Shown: piece by piece, positions 22,398-33,966 of the stretch | Position numbering within the stretch: the stretch's first letter is position 1 | Layout: every line of letters begins with the position of its first letter | Source of the DNA: Hirsutella rhossiliensis | Lineage: Eukaryota; Ascomycota; Sordariomycetes; Hypocreales; Ophiocordycipitaceae | Assembly: GCF_020360975.1 (NCBI RefSeq) | Contig: NW_025408667.1 | Span: forward strand, 5,952,001-6,016,000 | Direction: 5' to 3' | DNA length: 64,000 nucleotides | Notes under the pieces: generated by a model | Told to the model about the DNA's origin: nothing | Databases searched by the model: none | What the model saw: the letters and a program-made list of their open reading frames with translations, nothing else | Made by a program: the position numbers and the translations under genes

Positions 22398-23246
22398 CAA
22401 TGTAACGTGCGGTGCAGTCCAAGCAGTTCCCAAATCGACAAGCTTCTCATCTCGGTAATCATCTTCCTTTATATCACGGACAAATACCCCGATCGAGTGT
22501 AAAGAACGCAAATCTCGTACGTTGCGCGGCAAGCTTTTGGCATTGACCCCGGAGCTTGCACTTGCAAGATCTTTAACAATGGCATAGATCGGACGGATTG
22601 GTGCTTTTAGGGCGTCGTCCTGTTCAACACTGAAATCAAGGTTCCACTCATCCTCCAGTTTTCGGATGTCCTTTTCCTCTAAGCGGATGTACCCGTGGCA
22701 TGGAACCGCGACTTGATGCGGCAGTAATCACTTGTCTTGCGCCTGCTTGATTCGACCGTATGCGTGGCATTCTGAGTAAAAGGGCATAATATGCCAACCC
22801 AACTCTTCTTCGGTGCGGCGGATACCCGCAGTGCAAAAATGGTGGCAGTTATACGAAGTATAGTACGGCATAAACTAAGACAGAGTTAACCTCTCGAGTT
22901 GCCACGGCTCCTCACCACTACCTACCACCTTCAAAGCGTAGTGCTTGGACTCGATCTCAACCTTGAAAACATGTGCTGTGATCTCAGAGTGGCCCGAATA
23001 TGGTTCCAAGTGGTCATCAAGCATCTCTTTCCAGGTGATCGACGCGTTGGCGAGTGCAGAGGGATGCAATTTCGGACCATGGCAAGGCGGAAGACCGTCT
23101 GGAACGTTCATGTCCTCGTCGAATAGACCATCAGCACATCGAGAGGTGCCTGTAGTCTTCCCGGGAGCCCTGTTTTGAGAAGATTTGCTGCGCGTCCGCT
23201 TTGGCTTTTCCCCGTTGTTTTGTTGTCGCCGTCTTTGTCGTGCCAT
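22398..23246 (-). pseudogene. FTA2-like (kinetochore Sim4 subunit family) gene, C-terminally truncated
   Basis: Minus strand. The first block (23246-22880) begins MARQRRRQQNNGEKPKR and includes HVFKVEIESKHYALKVVGSG. The second (about 22835-22398) has MPFYSECHAYGRI, VAVPCHGYIRL, APIRPIYAIVKDL, IGVFVRDIKEDDY and KLVDLGTAWTAPHV. This ordered set (ECxAYGRI, CHGY, IVKD, VRDI, LVD.xxxWTxPH) fits the FTA2/Sim4 family with its protein-kinase-like fold. An in-frame TGA between QAQDK and LLPHQ is best read as a mutated CGA. The join between blocks lacks a clear intron, and the C-terminus is replaced by the Helitron. A paralogue remnant rather than the working kinetochore gene (inference). Confidence 0.5.
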
Positions 23247-23999
23247 GTTGTCATATATTGCTCAAAGGATAGAGCACATGGTAGAATGAAATTTGAAGAA
23301 AACGGAGGCGGTGAAAGAAACCTGTGATCGATGGCGGGTAGATGAGAATAGAGCTGGCGAGGCAATGCTTCCCCCCCTGACTTTGAGAGAACCACGGTTG
23401 TGTTGCAGTGCGCGCGTCACGGTCGTCAGGGGCTAGCTAGATGATTGGGGGTAACCAACAACTCCAACCGTTATGCCCAGTTCTTGTCCCAATTGTAACG
23501 CATGTCTCACTGAGGTACTACTTCTTACTCCCGCAGTTATTATGGCGACATGGGCAACCCGGTTCCCGTCGCGGCTATCCTTCCCTGTCAATTTCGCCCT
23601 CTCTGGCTTCTCTACACGTCTCTTCTCATTCAGCCGTGTAGGATACAACTCGCTGATGCTACAGGTTAGAGAAACAAGGCAATATGAGTGCACCAAGAGG
23701 CCAGAATCCAGCCTCATCGTCTTGCATCTCTCCCATGCCCCCTCCATTGCAAACTTTCTCCTTACATCCCCTTCTTCCCGGCGTTAAATATCCCAGCCAA
23801 CGAAACCACGGAGCAGGTAGGTAGGTCGGCTCTAGCCCCAGTCGAGACTGCCACTCAGACTGCCCTCTAGTCATACCGGCTTCCCCGGGCACGACCCTGG
23901 GGCCGACTTTCCTTCCTACGAATCGTCTCTGGGACGCGGCCGACCATGCCTTGCAGATTTGGAGACGCAATGTGACCACCACATCTTGCAACCACCTGC
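23247..23999. other. No supported gene
   Basis: Short frames on both strands without motifs. The 23690-23790 stretch resembles 37590-37640 weakly by eye. Confidence 0.4.
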
Positions 24000-24500
24000 G
24001 CTTTGTTCACCAACTTAACCCGCTTCTTGAAGCTGTTAATCCCGACCTGAGCATCCCGCCCCTTACCATGCAGGCAGCCTCACTGCACCCACTGACCCTC
24101 ACTACAGGGGATCCTGCAAGCTAGTCTGACTGATTCAGGTCTGTCCCTGCTCCTACTTAATAGTTGGCTGCTGATGACGTTAGAAAGGGGGCGACTGCGC
24201 AAGCTGACGGTGTTCCGGCCAAGGATGCACGTATCATCTAATGTAAGGATGGCCAGAGAGTAAGGCCAACCGTTAGGCATTCCCTCTCAGGGGTGGCTCG
24301 CAGAGCACTAGTGGATCACAGTTCCGAAAGAGGAGGAGGGCACATGAGTCAACCGGGCAGACATATGCCACTAGACGGCTAGAGTTGCACTGCTATGACT
24401 CACGGGATGATTCGCTGGAGCTCTCATCAGGGGTTACAACGAAGCTCGACAGGGAAGTCCGTTCTACTCTTATGTGAAAGATACCAGAAGACTTGAGTGA
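24000..24500 (+). repeat. Module intergenic block, copy 1
   Basis: Similar in the same orientation to 54000-54565, including a GGCTCRCAG stretch, GAAAGAGGAG, RTTCATGAGTC and CATCAGNGGTTAC. Inverted counterpart at 41950-42435. In this copy it lies on the 3' side of a bZIP gene instead of between bZIP and gene A. Confidence 0.6.
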
Positions 24501-24675
24501 ATTGGCAAGGGCCTCGATCAACGGTGCCGATCTTCAATATATGTTCCAACAACCCATTAAATTGGCGATAAGCCCCTGCTGGCCCTCAGCAACGCGTGTC
24601 AGTAGGTGCTCCCTAGGTGATTACAATGTGGTATCACTGCGTTTGGATAATTCGGCACAGAATAATGCAAGTGCA

Positions 24676-25436
24676 TTACCGTAGGCCGCCGGGAGACATA
24701 GCCGATGTTGTTACCATGGCTTGGCGGGGACTGTCGAGCATCGACGGGGACGGTTGCCCGCCATAGGCGCGGCCTTGTCGCGTGGTTCTCGCGCGGCTCA
24801 ATAGGGTGGTCGGTGGATACGGAAAATGAACAGCTGATCCCATGACTGCGGTAGCCACGCCCATGTGATGTTTGTAGCCGTACGACGTCGCGAGCTGCGA
24901 CGGCTCCCAGACAGACGAACTCGTGGTCGACCCGCTGGTGGTTGAGGGGTCCCGGATCGACTGTCTCGGCAAAGATAGGGAGAAGTCTCGATCTAGACTG
25001 GCCAGTTGTCGCGGCATCAGGAGCTGTTGCAGCGATTGGACAGCGGCCCTAGGGTTGTCGGCGTGAAAGGGTTGGCCTTGGTTCGAATCAAGTGGCAAGG
25101 TGCCCGACTGCAAGAAATGGGCGATGTGGTCGTCGCTAATGCCATGCCTGTTGAGGAGCTCCTGGAGCTGCTTGTTCTCCTCGGCTACTCTCATCGCGGC
25201 CATCTAGACCTCGGTAGAGGCCTCGATGCCCCGAGTCTCGTATATTCTGAGTCGCCGTTCGAGATCCTCGACATACTCTCTCCGTCGGGCGCGCGATCTC
25301 CTCTGGTTGTCTCGAATTCGGGCTAATTTGTTCTCGCGCTAGAGCAGAGAAAGAGACAGGGACTCTGCTGTTAGTTAAGGCCTTTCCCGTCTACGATATC
25401 ACCGGGGTTAATGTCACTTACTGCGAGGATCGACAT
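24676..25436 (-). pseudogene. bZIP regulator, copy 1 (premature stop)
   Basis: Exon 1 encodes MSILA (25436-25422). An intron (GTAAGT...TAG, 25421-25339) leads to NKLARIRDNQRRSRARRREY, a bZIP basic region that keeps the expected Asn, followed by VEDLERRLRIYETRG. A TAG at 25206-25204 replaces the Gln found in copy 2 (EIQMAARRVAEENKQL). Beyond it the frame stays open to 24676 with a Ser/Thr/Pro-rich C-terminus (TTSGSTTSSSVWEPSQLATS). One C-to-T change therefore cuts the protein to the basic region plus half a zipper. Paralogue of 52567-53432. Confidence 0.8.
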
Positions 25437-26048
25437 TTGGCTTGACATTCCTTTGTTTTGGAATGCTCTCTTTGAGCAACGAAGGGGGAAAGGATTGTAA
25501 AAAAAAAGGGGGGGGGGGGAGATAATCGCCCCTAAGCAGAATATTGGTGAGCGTGTAAGAGAACGAGAAATGAGAAAATTAACAGATTTTAGAAGACTGG
25601 CAAGGAGAGTTCTGGAGGGGAGAGCCAGAAGAATTGCTCCAGCAGCTCCAATCCTTTTATAATCTAGACGGATGCAAACATGGCGCAGCCCTTGTAGCCT
25701 TCTCGGCGATTCGGACAGGGGACGGTTGGATATGCACATTGGCGTCTCAAATAGTCATTTTGCCGTGACGGCGATATGGGACGCGCGACCCTACGTGAAA
25801 GTTTTTGGACGTACTTAATTAAGTCACCCTCGTTACGGCTCGGCATATCTTTGAGCTACGGAAGGTTAAAGTTTATGGGATACTTCCTCCGGTCAAATTG
25901 GCGTCGCGCTTCTGGGAAGCGGAAGTCTCTGCTGAGCCGGTACTGGAGCTAGTTTTAGAAGGCGAGTTTATATCATTACAGATAAACGAAATCTCAACCC
26001 GGCTCGGAACAGGCCGCTCCAGTCTTCTGGTCGTCTTACCATGACCTC
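25437..26048. other. bZIP copy 1 upstream region; A/G homopolymer run
   Basis: The 5' flank of the bZIP copy, with a run of A9 followed by G13 at about 25499-25520. No gene seen. Confidence 0.5.
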
Positions 26049-26639
26049 CTAATCTATGTCCAATTCATCACAACGCTTAGTGAAATAACGCTCACCGCGT
26101 TCAGTTACGGATACGATACTGTTTGTCTCGCCAAGTTTGTAGGATTTCCGGCGCGGTGTCTTCTCCAAGATATCCTCTACTTTGGACTTCAGGCATCTGT
26201 CTCCGAATGCACCGGGCTCGAGGACAAGATCCTTCTCGGTATCGTTAGTCAACTTATTTGCTTTTCCTCTGTTTAGCAGCAGCTTCCTCTCGATCGTGTA
26301 ATGAATGCATGTGGGGGGAGACTCGTCGTAAGACTGATCAGGGTCCCAGTTGTCCAACTGCAGCAACGGAACGACGGGCTCGCTCGCAGACGTCTCGCTC
26401 TGATCGTCGAACAAGAGCGTGCAGCCGCCAACCACCGGGGAGCCGGGGGTCCCGTAGTTAAGTTCGTCTTCGTTCCCATATCTGTCAAATCGGTGATGGA
26501 GTCTTGTATGGTGCGGTGGCGTGGTTGAAGGAGTGATGAACAGGCAAGTCGACTGGCGGGCGGCAGTCTTTCTATCCATACTCGTATGGAATAAGTGGTG
26601 GAGTATGGAAATTTCCATACTCCATATTCCATATTCCAT
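26049..26639 (-). pseudogene. Unknown fungal protein, 5' part replaced by hAT-2 end
   Basis: The 196-codon frame ends ERYFTKRCDELDID followed by TAG. The core, NWDPDQSYDESPPTCIHYTI, LTNDTEKDLVLEPGAF and NSIVSVTERGERYFTKR, resembles the N-terminal part of a family often seen in ascomycete genomes, but I cannot name a function. The first 20 or so codons lie within the TATTCCATA-type repeats that mark the end of hAT-2, so the natural start is probably lost. The final TAG may replace a Trp codon. Confidence 0.4.
26600..26623. repeat. 24-bp perfect palindrome in hAT-2 left end
   Basis: GGAGTATGGAAA followed by its exact reverse complement. Confidence 0.95.
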
Positions 26640-26650
26640 ACGGACTATCC

Positions 26651-26672
26651 GTATTCCATACGTATGGAATAC
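26651..26672. repeat. 22-bp perfect palindrome in hAT-2 left end
   Basis: GTATTCCATAC followed by its exact reverse complement. A 20-bp version recurs at 31061-31080. Confidence 0.95.
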
Positions 26673-28020
26673 GGGCGGAAAAATGTTAACACCGCCGGGG
26701 CCATCTCAGTGGTCGTGTAGTCCGTAAGATTAAGGCAAGTTACCGGCGAGGATTCCATCAGGTTTCCACGCCGAAGTCAGCACCCAGCACGCATGTCGTG
26801 ATAGGGTCGGCCCGGAAATGTTTCAGCAGTCCTCCCGCATTTCCGGTGGCTCTACTAGCCATGCGGCGTCGCCGTCGTCCACCATCGAGCTTCGCTCATC
26901 CCCAACATCTGTTCCACTGAATCCCTCCGACAACAGCGGCTGCAGGACCCGAAAGCGCAAGCCAACCGCGAACACTTGGGCACACGCCCGTGAGCCCCAG
27001 GAGTCAGAGCCAGCACGCTGCCCCCGGAAGAACGAGAAGATTTATTACTGCATGCACTGCCGAGATCCCACCTCTTCCACGACCGTCTCAACCACGTTTC
27101 GCCGCCATTTGCTCAAGATCCACGGAATTGAGCTAGTTGCCCATGACCATCCGATCAAGAAACGGCGCGACAGCCTTATCCAGGATGTCTTCGCTAAGGC
27201 TGGTGAGGCAAATACCGCGAAGCAATTAGCGAGGCAAGAGGAAACACTTCGAGCTGCGGTTAATCGCAAGGCAGCACTTGAGGCACTGATGCAGCTCGTC
27301 ACGGTCCGCAATCTCTCCTACAACTGCAGCTCTTGGCCAGAACTGCACGCGCTCATTTGTGCCGTGAACTACACTGCGGAGGATCTGATTAGTCTATCTC
27401 ACGGCTCCATTCAAAAGCTAGTCTCCAATTCCTACTGTGTGCACAAGGATATTCTTCGGAGGAAGCTGCAATCGTCGCCGTCGAAGCTCCACCTCTCCGC
27501 GGACGTTTGGTCGGCTCCAAACCACAAAGCATTCCTTGGAATTTGCGCCAAATTTGTGGATATGGATGCTAAGGAGACGATGCAGGCGTTGCTGGCCCTG
27601 TCAGAGCTACCCGGCCTCGATGGACCGGGAAGTCATGGTGGAGCTGAGCAATGGAAGCTACTCCAGCACGTTCTCGAGGACTACAACATCTGGAATAAGA
27701 TCGGCTTCTACACCGGCGATAACCATGGTTCCAATGACAAGCTTTGCAGGTTGCTCAGCGAGCATCTTCGAGGGAAAGGCATCAGCTGGGAGGCAAAGAA
27801 GCAGAGGATTCGCTGTCATGGCCATGTCATCAACCTCGCTGTGCAAGCATTCCTCTTCATGGACTCCAAAGAAGCCGCACGTGCAGCTCTGGAACAGATT
27901 GAGAGCGACGACGCAGTTGCCTATGGCAGTGATTTCGCCGAACGGGTCAAGGCGCAACAAGCGCTCGGTTGGCGTCGTTTGGGACCTCTTGGCAAAGTCC
28001 ACAACATCTCTGTGCACATA

Positions 28021-30213
28021 CCATGCCCCACCCCCCTTTGGGTAACACCCCCCTTTGGGTAGCGCATTTGAAAAGATCCCCACCAAAAGTCTAACATTTG
28101 AACTACATGCAATATGATCAGAACTTAAAATGATAAATACAAAAATTAAGTCATTTTGTAAAGAAATGAACGCTCCTATTGATTCCGGCGCTTTTTCACT
28201 ACTCTCCCGGACCTAGTGGTGACAGGAAGTTACTTAGGTGCTCCCTTGACCACGATCACTGACGCTGTCTCCACTTCTGAGACCTCTTCCTCCTCAGTGT
28301 CAGAATTCCCCACAACGAGTATTTCTTGGCTTCTGATTTGGGGAATAGCTTCCTTAGCTGCCAAAGCTTCACTAAGAGTCATGAACCGCCTGTTCGGGTT
28401 CGTAATTGCTTTCCTCTTCTTGCCTCTCTGCAACCGAGCCACTGCTTCCTCCAGCTTCGCAATTCTGGTGCTATGTTCGGCAAGCGTCTGTTCTTGAGCT
28501 TCAAAGCCTTTAGCTATGACGGCAAAACGCCGCCGAGTGCTAGGAGTCTTGTTCTTGCCAATGTCTCGAATGTGGCGGCTGGTTCTTGGAGTATCGTCAA
28601 ACCCCAGAAATGGCGCAGACTTTGGAGATGTCTCTATCATATCTGCGTGAATTTCTGCATGCCGCAATGCCTTGCATCGTGAGATTGGCCAATTCCCAGT
28701 GACCCTCCAGCAGGACAATATATTCTTTGCGGCCATTCCGACTTCGCGTGCTTTGGCATATGCCCGTATAAAATGGACCTTGTCAACGGGCGCAGAATCA
28801 GTCAGGCAGGTTAAATTCTGAAGTTCTTTCCGATATGCCGTCTTGATAGAATTGAATACACCGTTATCCAATGGCTGAGGCCATGAGAGCAGTGGGCAGG
28901 AAGGTAACAGCAATAAACGTTGTTCAAAAAGCACGTGGCCATCCATGCATCCTGGTTCCGGTTAATAGTGATTCCTAGGCAGATAAATATGAAAACGCAC
29001 CGTTGCATGGCTTCCATGTCCATCTAATATGATCAGTCTAGCATCTGACTCATCGGCTGGCCGCGTCTGAGGCAAATAGACCCTCTCAAGCCACTCAATA
29101 GCAATATGGTTATCTGTCCACCCGTTAGGCGAAGTTATATACTGCCAGTCGGCTATTTTGCCGAATTCCTTCAAGAACCACTGCTTCTGGAGTTCTTTGC
29201 CCTTGAAAATAATGCCAGGAGTAAGGGCGCGGCCGTCTGCAGTGATAGCTTCAATAAACAAGGTCCAGTTGCGGGACTGTGGTCCTTTCAGAAGGGCCTT
29301 CCGTTTTGGGTCCGCACTCCCAACCACAAGGCTATCCAAACCTAGAAAACGGAGTTTGGTTAGTTATAATAATGAAAGGCAAGTCAAAAACTCACCAAAG
29401 CCAGACATAATACCGCTTTCGTCAACATTCACGGTATTCTCCGGCTTAATCCATCCATACTCCTTTTCCCTGATATCGAAGTACCAGTGAACCGCCTGAG
29501 GCGTGAAAGCGTTAAATCTACTGGCTTCCTGACGTCTTCCACGCTTGATCTTGATCCCCGGGTGGCGATGGATGAATTTGGCGACCCAATTGCGGCCCAC
29601 TGTCTGCTCGTTGTTCAGTTGCCTCATAAGAGCTTCGACACAGGCGCGGATCTGACTGTGAGAGGGAGCATAGCCGAGAGACTCTTGACGGAGGATCCAG
29701 GACACCAGAATAGCCTCCTGAGTCTTACTCAAGAGTTTATGAGGCTGGATTTGATCAGCCAAGGCTGCTTGGCCTTTGAGTCTGTTGGAAATAGACTGCT
29801 GAGGTATGTAGTACTTTTGGGCAGCGCGATACTGCGACAAGCCATTTTTTGTGATGTCCAATATAGCATTTGCCATTTCATCCTCCGTGTAGACACGTCG
29901 AGGCCACTTTGAGGTCATTTTGGCCCGGTGGTGGAGGAATCACAAGGAGAATCATCGTCAGGAGGCAGAGGGAGATTAGGGGGCTGGATCGTAATTTCGC
30001 GTGCAAGGTACGCACAGGCCACAGACCCCTGTACAAACGTTCAACCATCAAAAAGTAGAATTCAGTCAATCCTCTATCTACTCCAAGTGACGGCTTGTGA
30101 ATATCTTCAAAGCTGGCTGGAATCGGTGTAAGTGAAATTGATGGTTTTTGGTGAGGGTTTTCTCAATTGCGCTACCCAAAGGGGGGTGTTACCCAAAGGG
30201 GGGTGGGGCATGG
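28021..30213 (-). mobile_element. pogo-2: complete pogo/Fot element
   Basis: Flanked by TA on both sides (28019-28020 and 30214-30215). The 46-bp terminal inverted repeats are identical and begin CCATGCCCCACCCCCC. Each repeat contains two copies of CACCCCCCTTTGGGTA. Length 2193 bp; transposase on the minus strand. It is inserted in the hAT-2 transposase. Confidence 0.95.
28230..29918 (-). pseudogene. pogo-2 transposase, two introns, one frameshift
   Basis: Exon 1 (29918 to about 29394) has the Psq helix-turn-helix (YRAAQKYYIPQQSISNRL) and the CENPB-type domain (WILRQESLGYAPSHSQIRAC), then NVDESGIMSGF with the first catalytic Asp. An intron (GTGAGT...CTAAC...TAG) leads to SLVVGSADPKRKALLKG, IIFKGKELQKQWF and LIILDGHGSHAT (second Asp). 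A second intron ends near 28967. One base is out of frame near 28890, just before QPLDNGVFNSIKTAYRKEL (third Asp). The rest, to 28230, is coiled and acidic (NSDTEEEEVSEVE). Apart from that single shift the DDD transposase is whole, so the element is young. Confidence 0.85.
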
Positions 30214-31060
30214 TAATGAGTGGCGAGTCTTGCGGGAAACACGCGCCTTCCTCCAACCCTACCCAACTGACGGAGGGCCGCTATGCAACTCTAGACCGCA
30301 CGCTCTTCACCATGGGTGTTCTTCACAAGCATTACACACAGGCCTTCCAGAAGCACAGTGACAACCATTCTCTCAGAAGCTGCATTGGCCATATTTGACA
30401 AATATTACCAGCTTACAGACGAGAGTCCTGCCTATAGCGCAGCCATGATGGTTCATCCGTCGCGGCGTTTGGCCCACATCAAGAAGAACTGGCCAAAACC
30501 GTGGCACAAACCAGTCCTTGACGGCGTGAAGAAGTATTGGGAGGATCACTATCAGGGACTACCAATCACCACCACAACGCCTGAGCTACGCGATAACCTA
30601 CAGCCGCCTGACGAGTATGAGCTGCTTGCTCGCGAGCTTGATGTCGTTAGCCCGGCGATGAGGGACCTCGACGAGTACAAGTCCTTCACCGCAGAACCCC
30701 CCGTGGCCATTGACTGTTCCCCGCTTGCGTGGTGGCTAAGAGAGGAGCAGCAACAGCGATACCCCCGTCTTTCCAAAATGGCCGTTGATATCCTCTCCAT
30801 ACCCGCCATGTCGGCCGAGCCAGAGCGAGTGTTCTCCGGCGCACGGCGCACAATATCATGGGATCGATGCCGATTGGGAAGTCATACAATCGAGAGAGCA
30901 GAGTGTATGAAGAGCTGGATTAAGAGTGGCATCACACAGGGTATTCCGGTAGACTTGGCCGGTGAAGAGGAGAAGGAGGAGGCTAGCGAGATGGAAAGGT
31001 GGCGATGCTCAACATCTGATTCTTCCTGTAGCTGAATTAATGGATGACGTCACCTCGTGT

Positions 31061-31080
31061 ATTCCATACGTATGGAATAA
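31061..31080. repeat. 20-bp palindrome in hAT-2 right end
   Basis: TATTCCATACGTATGGAATA, equal to the centre of 26651-26672. Confidence 0.95.
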
Positions 31081-31147
31081 GTTTCCATACGGGGTGCGTT
31101 CCATATTCCATATTCCATACAGGCCTGTTCAGCGGCGGCCAATACAT

Positions 31148-31189
31148 GGGCGCCCGGGCGCCCAAATAAAATTGCGCGCCCGGGCGCGC
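31148..31189. repeat. Pair of 16-bp GC palindromes
   Basis: GGGCGCCCGGGCGCCC (31148-31163) and GCGCGCCCGGGCGCGC (31174-31189), each a perfect palindrome, separated by an AT-only spacer of 10 bp. Confidence 0.9.
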
Positions 31190-32120
31190 CACTAAGAACC
31201 GCAGATGTCATTGGCCCATGAAACAGCAAACTTACAGGCATGTTCCCAGGTCTGTAGTCTGCATTAGAGAGCCATAAAGCACAAATTGTCTACGGTTTGA
31301 CTACAATACACTGTTCTACCGAGCCGGCGGTCGAATGTAAGGCTTTTTGCTCTCTGCTGTCCCTTTCAACGCTCTTCCATATGTCTTTCACGCCTCTTCT
31401 CTTGTTTGCCAGTGGATTATCTCCCATCTCTTTAACCACTTGGGTTTCAATGCGTTCATCCTCCGCCATGCTCCAATCCAAATACGCCATCATCTCTTCT
31501 TTTGTCCATTCTCTTGATCCTGTTGAGCTGATACAGCGCTTGGACATCTGTTTGTAGTCCAGACACCACTCATAACTCTGCTTGTCGTACCTGAGTGGGA
31601 GCCCCATCGCCCTGCGATACTGCTGATTGGTCGTGATATTGCCAGTGGGCTGCGCTGCGTACCACGCGCTCCTTGCGGCAACGTATCTTCCATATATGGC
31701 TTGTGGCGAGTCGTACCTCGGCGGTAAATCGAGAGGGGGCTCCCGCAAACGGCATGGCTCTCCTTCAACAGAGCTTGGCATAGTTCCAACCGGACCATCT
31801 GGGACGACAGGAGAGTGGAGAGTTATAAGGGACTCTTGCATAGTAGGTAAGACTAAGGGCGGCACAGATGGGGTTGGTTCAGCAGCGGGAGAGCGCCGAA
31901 CAGCTTCCGCAGGAGGATCCAGTGTAGCCCCGAGCAATGATGCCCTCGGACCGCCGGAACACTTGGGGGAGGATCAGTAAAAGCTGGAACGGCAACTGAT
32001 GCTGCGTCCGGCTGTGGGACTGGCTTTGCCGGTGCTGCCTTTGTAAGCAACTCCTGGAACCTCAGAGGGCATGCTCTTGAGGACCTTATGTGACCAACTT
32101 AGTGACATCTACTGCACGTA

Positions 32121-33966
32121 AGTCCCTGCACATAGAAATGGGCACCCCCCTGTTTTGGGCACCCAAGATGGGTGCCCAACCTAAACGGCTGCGTCAACTT
32201 CAACAGCAAATTTCACCGCGGAAACGCATCCAATCTGCTAAAAAATTGACGCATGTGTCTTCAAGCCACTACTGATGAAATATACAGAGTCTGACATTCA
32301 CAGCGCCCTTGAGGCAATCGCCAATGGCGGATCCGCCAAGAAGGCTGCTCGCGATTGGGGCGTCCTGAGGGCAACTCTTTACAATCGCATGCATGGTCAC
32401 GAATGCAGAAAGGATGCATTTTCTGCTCTTCAGAGGCTTTCTCAGACACAGGAAAAGCAACTTACCGAATGGATTCTCATTCAGGACGCCTTGGGCCTTC
32501 CTCCCACTCACTCGCAGATCAGGCAGTTCGCGCAGCGCATGCTCGCCGTCAAAGGAGACCACACCGCTCGGAAAACACTGGATGCAAGCATTTTTAAGAC
32601 GAAATCCTGCAGTTCGGACCCAGAAGTGCCATCACAGAGACTCTGCGCGTGTCAACGGCGCTTCTACCGAGGTAATTCGGCCTTGGTTCAACAATTTCTT
32701 CCTTCCGAGATTCTGGCTATTAAGCCGGAGAACAGGTACAACATGGATGAAGCAGGCATCATGGAAGGACTTGGGGAGAATGGCCTGGTCGTTGGCAGTG
32801 CTGAAAACGATCTGTACAAAAGAAGACGCCTGGTTCTCGGGTCTGGACGTCGTTCATCGAGTGCGTGTCCGCTGCCGGCACCTTCCTCCCTCCACCCGTC
32901 ATTTTCAAGGGCAAATCGGTCCAGCAACAGTGGTTCCCAGAAGATCTCAGTACTTTTAGTGACTGGCAATTCACTGCGACAAAGAACGGCTGGACTTCGG
33001 ACCAAACTGCGGTGGAGTGGCTCGAAAGGTGTTCATTCCAAGAACCCAGCCACCCGACCCTTCGGAGCGAAGACTGCTAGTATTGGACGGCCACGGAAGT
33101 CACGAGACGGTTGACTTCATGTATCTATGCTACCAGCATCAGATTCACCTTCTTTCTTACCTCCCCATACCTCTCATGTGCTGCAACCGCTCGATTTGTC
33201 TGTCTTCTCCGCTCTTAAGCACTACTACCGCAAACAGGTCGGATTTCTCAGCCTCCTGACCGATTCAAGCCCAGTCGGCAAGCAAAACTTTCTTTCCTGC
33301 TACCAGAAAGCACGCGAGCAAGCGCTCACTGTGTCAAACATCAAGGGTGGCTGGAAAGCGACGGGTTTGTGGCCGGTGTCGATGGCGAAGCCACTTTTGA
33401 GCCCTCTTCTGCTGGAGAACAGCAACAGACGCAAAAGAACGCGAAAAATGTGGCCAATGCATTCAATAGCCACTTACCCACCAGTGACTGGCAATCAGAC
33501 ACATCCCAGATTGCGTGGTCGACCCGAGGCGCTCGCAAGATCTGAAGGTTCAGGTAGTTCAATTCAACCAGCTAGACGACGACGTGCCCACGAAGAGATT
33601 GCTGTTCAGGAAGATCACAAAAGGGTTTGACGAGAAGGATGGCCTTTAGCAAAAGCTCAATTGCAGATTCAGGCACTGGAAACACAATTGGCGGCCGTCA
33701 AGCCGAAAAAGAAAGAGGGTGGTCACGAGCCCGAATTCGAGGTTCGCCAATATTGAGGCAATACGACGGGCGCAGGAGGAGGTGAACGCAGCTGAGAATG
33801 AAGAATCTGATGAAACCGAAGCTGAGGTTTCAGAAATAGGTGACGATTGTATCGTAGTGCACGGTGGTGGGCAGTGAGAAGGGATTGAATTAATGGTGTT
33901 GAAAATGGTCGTGATTTTTTTGGGGTGCCCAAAACAGGGGGGTGCCCATTTCTATGTGCAGGGACT
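32121..33966 (+). mobile_element. pogo-3: complete pogo/Fot element
   Basis: Flanked by TA (32119-32120 and 33967-33968). The 44-bp terminal inverted repeats are identical and begin AGTCCCTGCACATAG. Length 1846 bp. Transposase on the plus strand. Different family from pogo-2 (ends and sequence differ). Confidence 0.95.
32275..33630 (+). pseudogene. pogo-3 transposase, several frameshifts
   Basis: It begins MKYTESDIHSALEAIANGGS, a Psq-type helix-turn-helix (KKAARDWGVLRATLYNRM). The CENPB-type part is LTEWILIQDALGLPPTHSQI. The catalytic motifs are NMDEAGIMEGLG, LLVLDGHGSHETVDF and HVLQPLDLSVFSALKHYY, giving the three Asp of the pogo DDD core. At least four frame changes (about 32590, 32700, 32850 and 33130) destroy it, although the terminal repeats are still perfect. 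Confidence 0.8.

Larger units (their letters stand above)
26818..31035 (+). pseudogene. hAT-2 transposase, interrupted by pogo-2 and internally deleted
   Basis: The N-terminal part (26818-28020) has a BED zinc finger (YYCMHCRDP ... TTFRRHLLKIHG), then LHLSADVWSAPNHKAF and FYTGDNHGSNDKL, IRCHGHVINLAVQAFLF. After removal of pogo-2 and one TA the frame runs on without a stop into TEGRYATLDRTLFTMGVLHK (30265-30330). A frame change follows, then KYYQLTDESPAYSAAMMVHP and the hAT dimerisation domain (LSIPAMSAEPERVFSGARRT) to a stop at 31035. The DTRWNS-containing centre expected between them is missing, so the copy was already deleted when pogo-2 arrived. Confidence 0.8.
26590..31115 (+). mobile_element. 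hAT-2: hAT transposon hosting pogo-2
   Basis: Transposase coding (26818-28018 and 30216-31035) lies between two clusters of TATTCCATA/TATGGAATA motifs (26585-26675 and 31061-31115), which act as subterminal repeats. A clean 8-bp target duplication could not be identified, so both boundaries are approximate. The element is cut by pogo-2. Confidence 0.7.
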
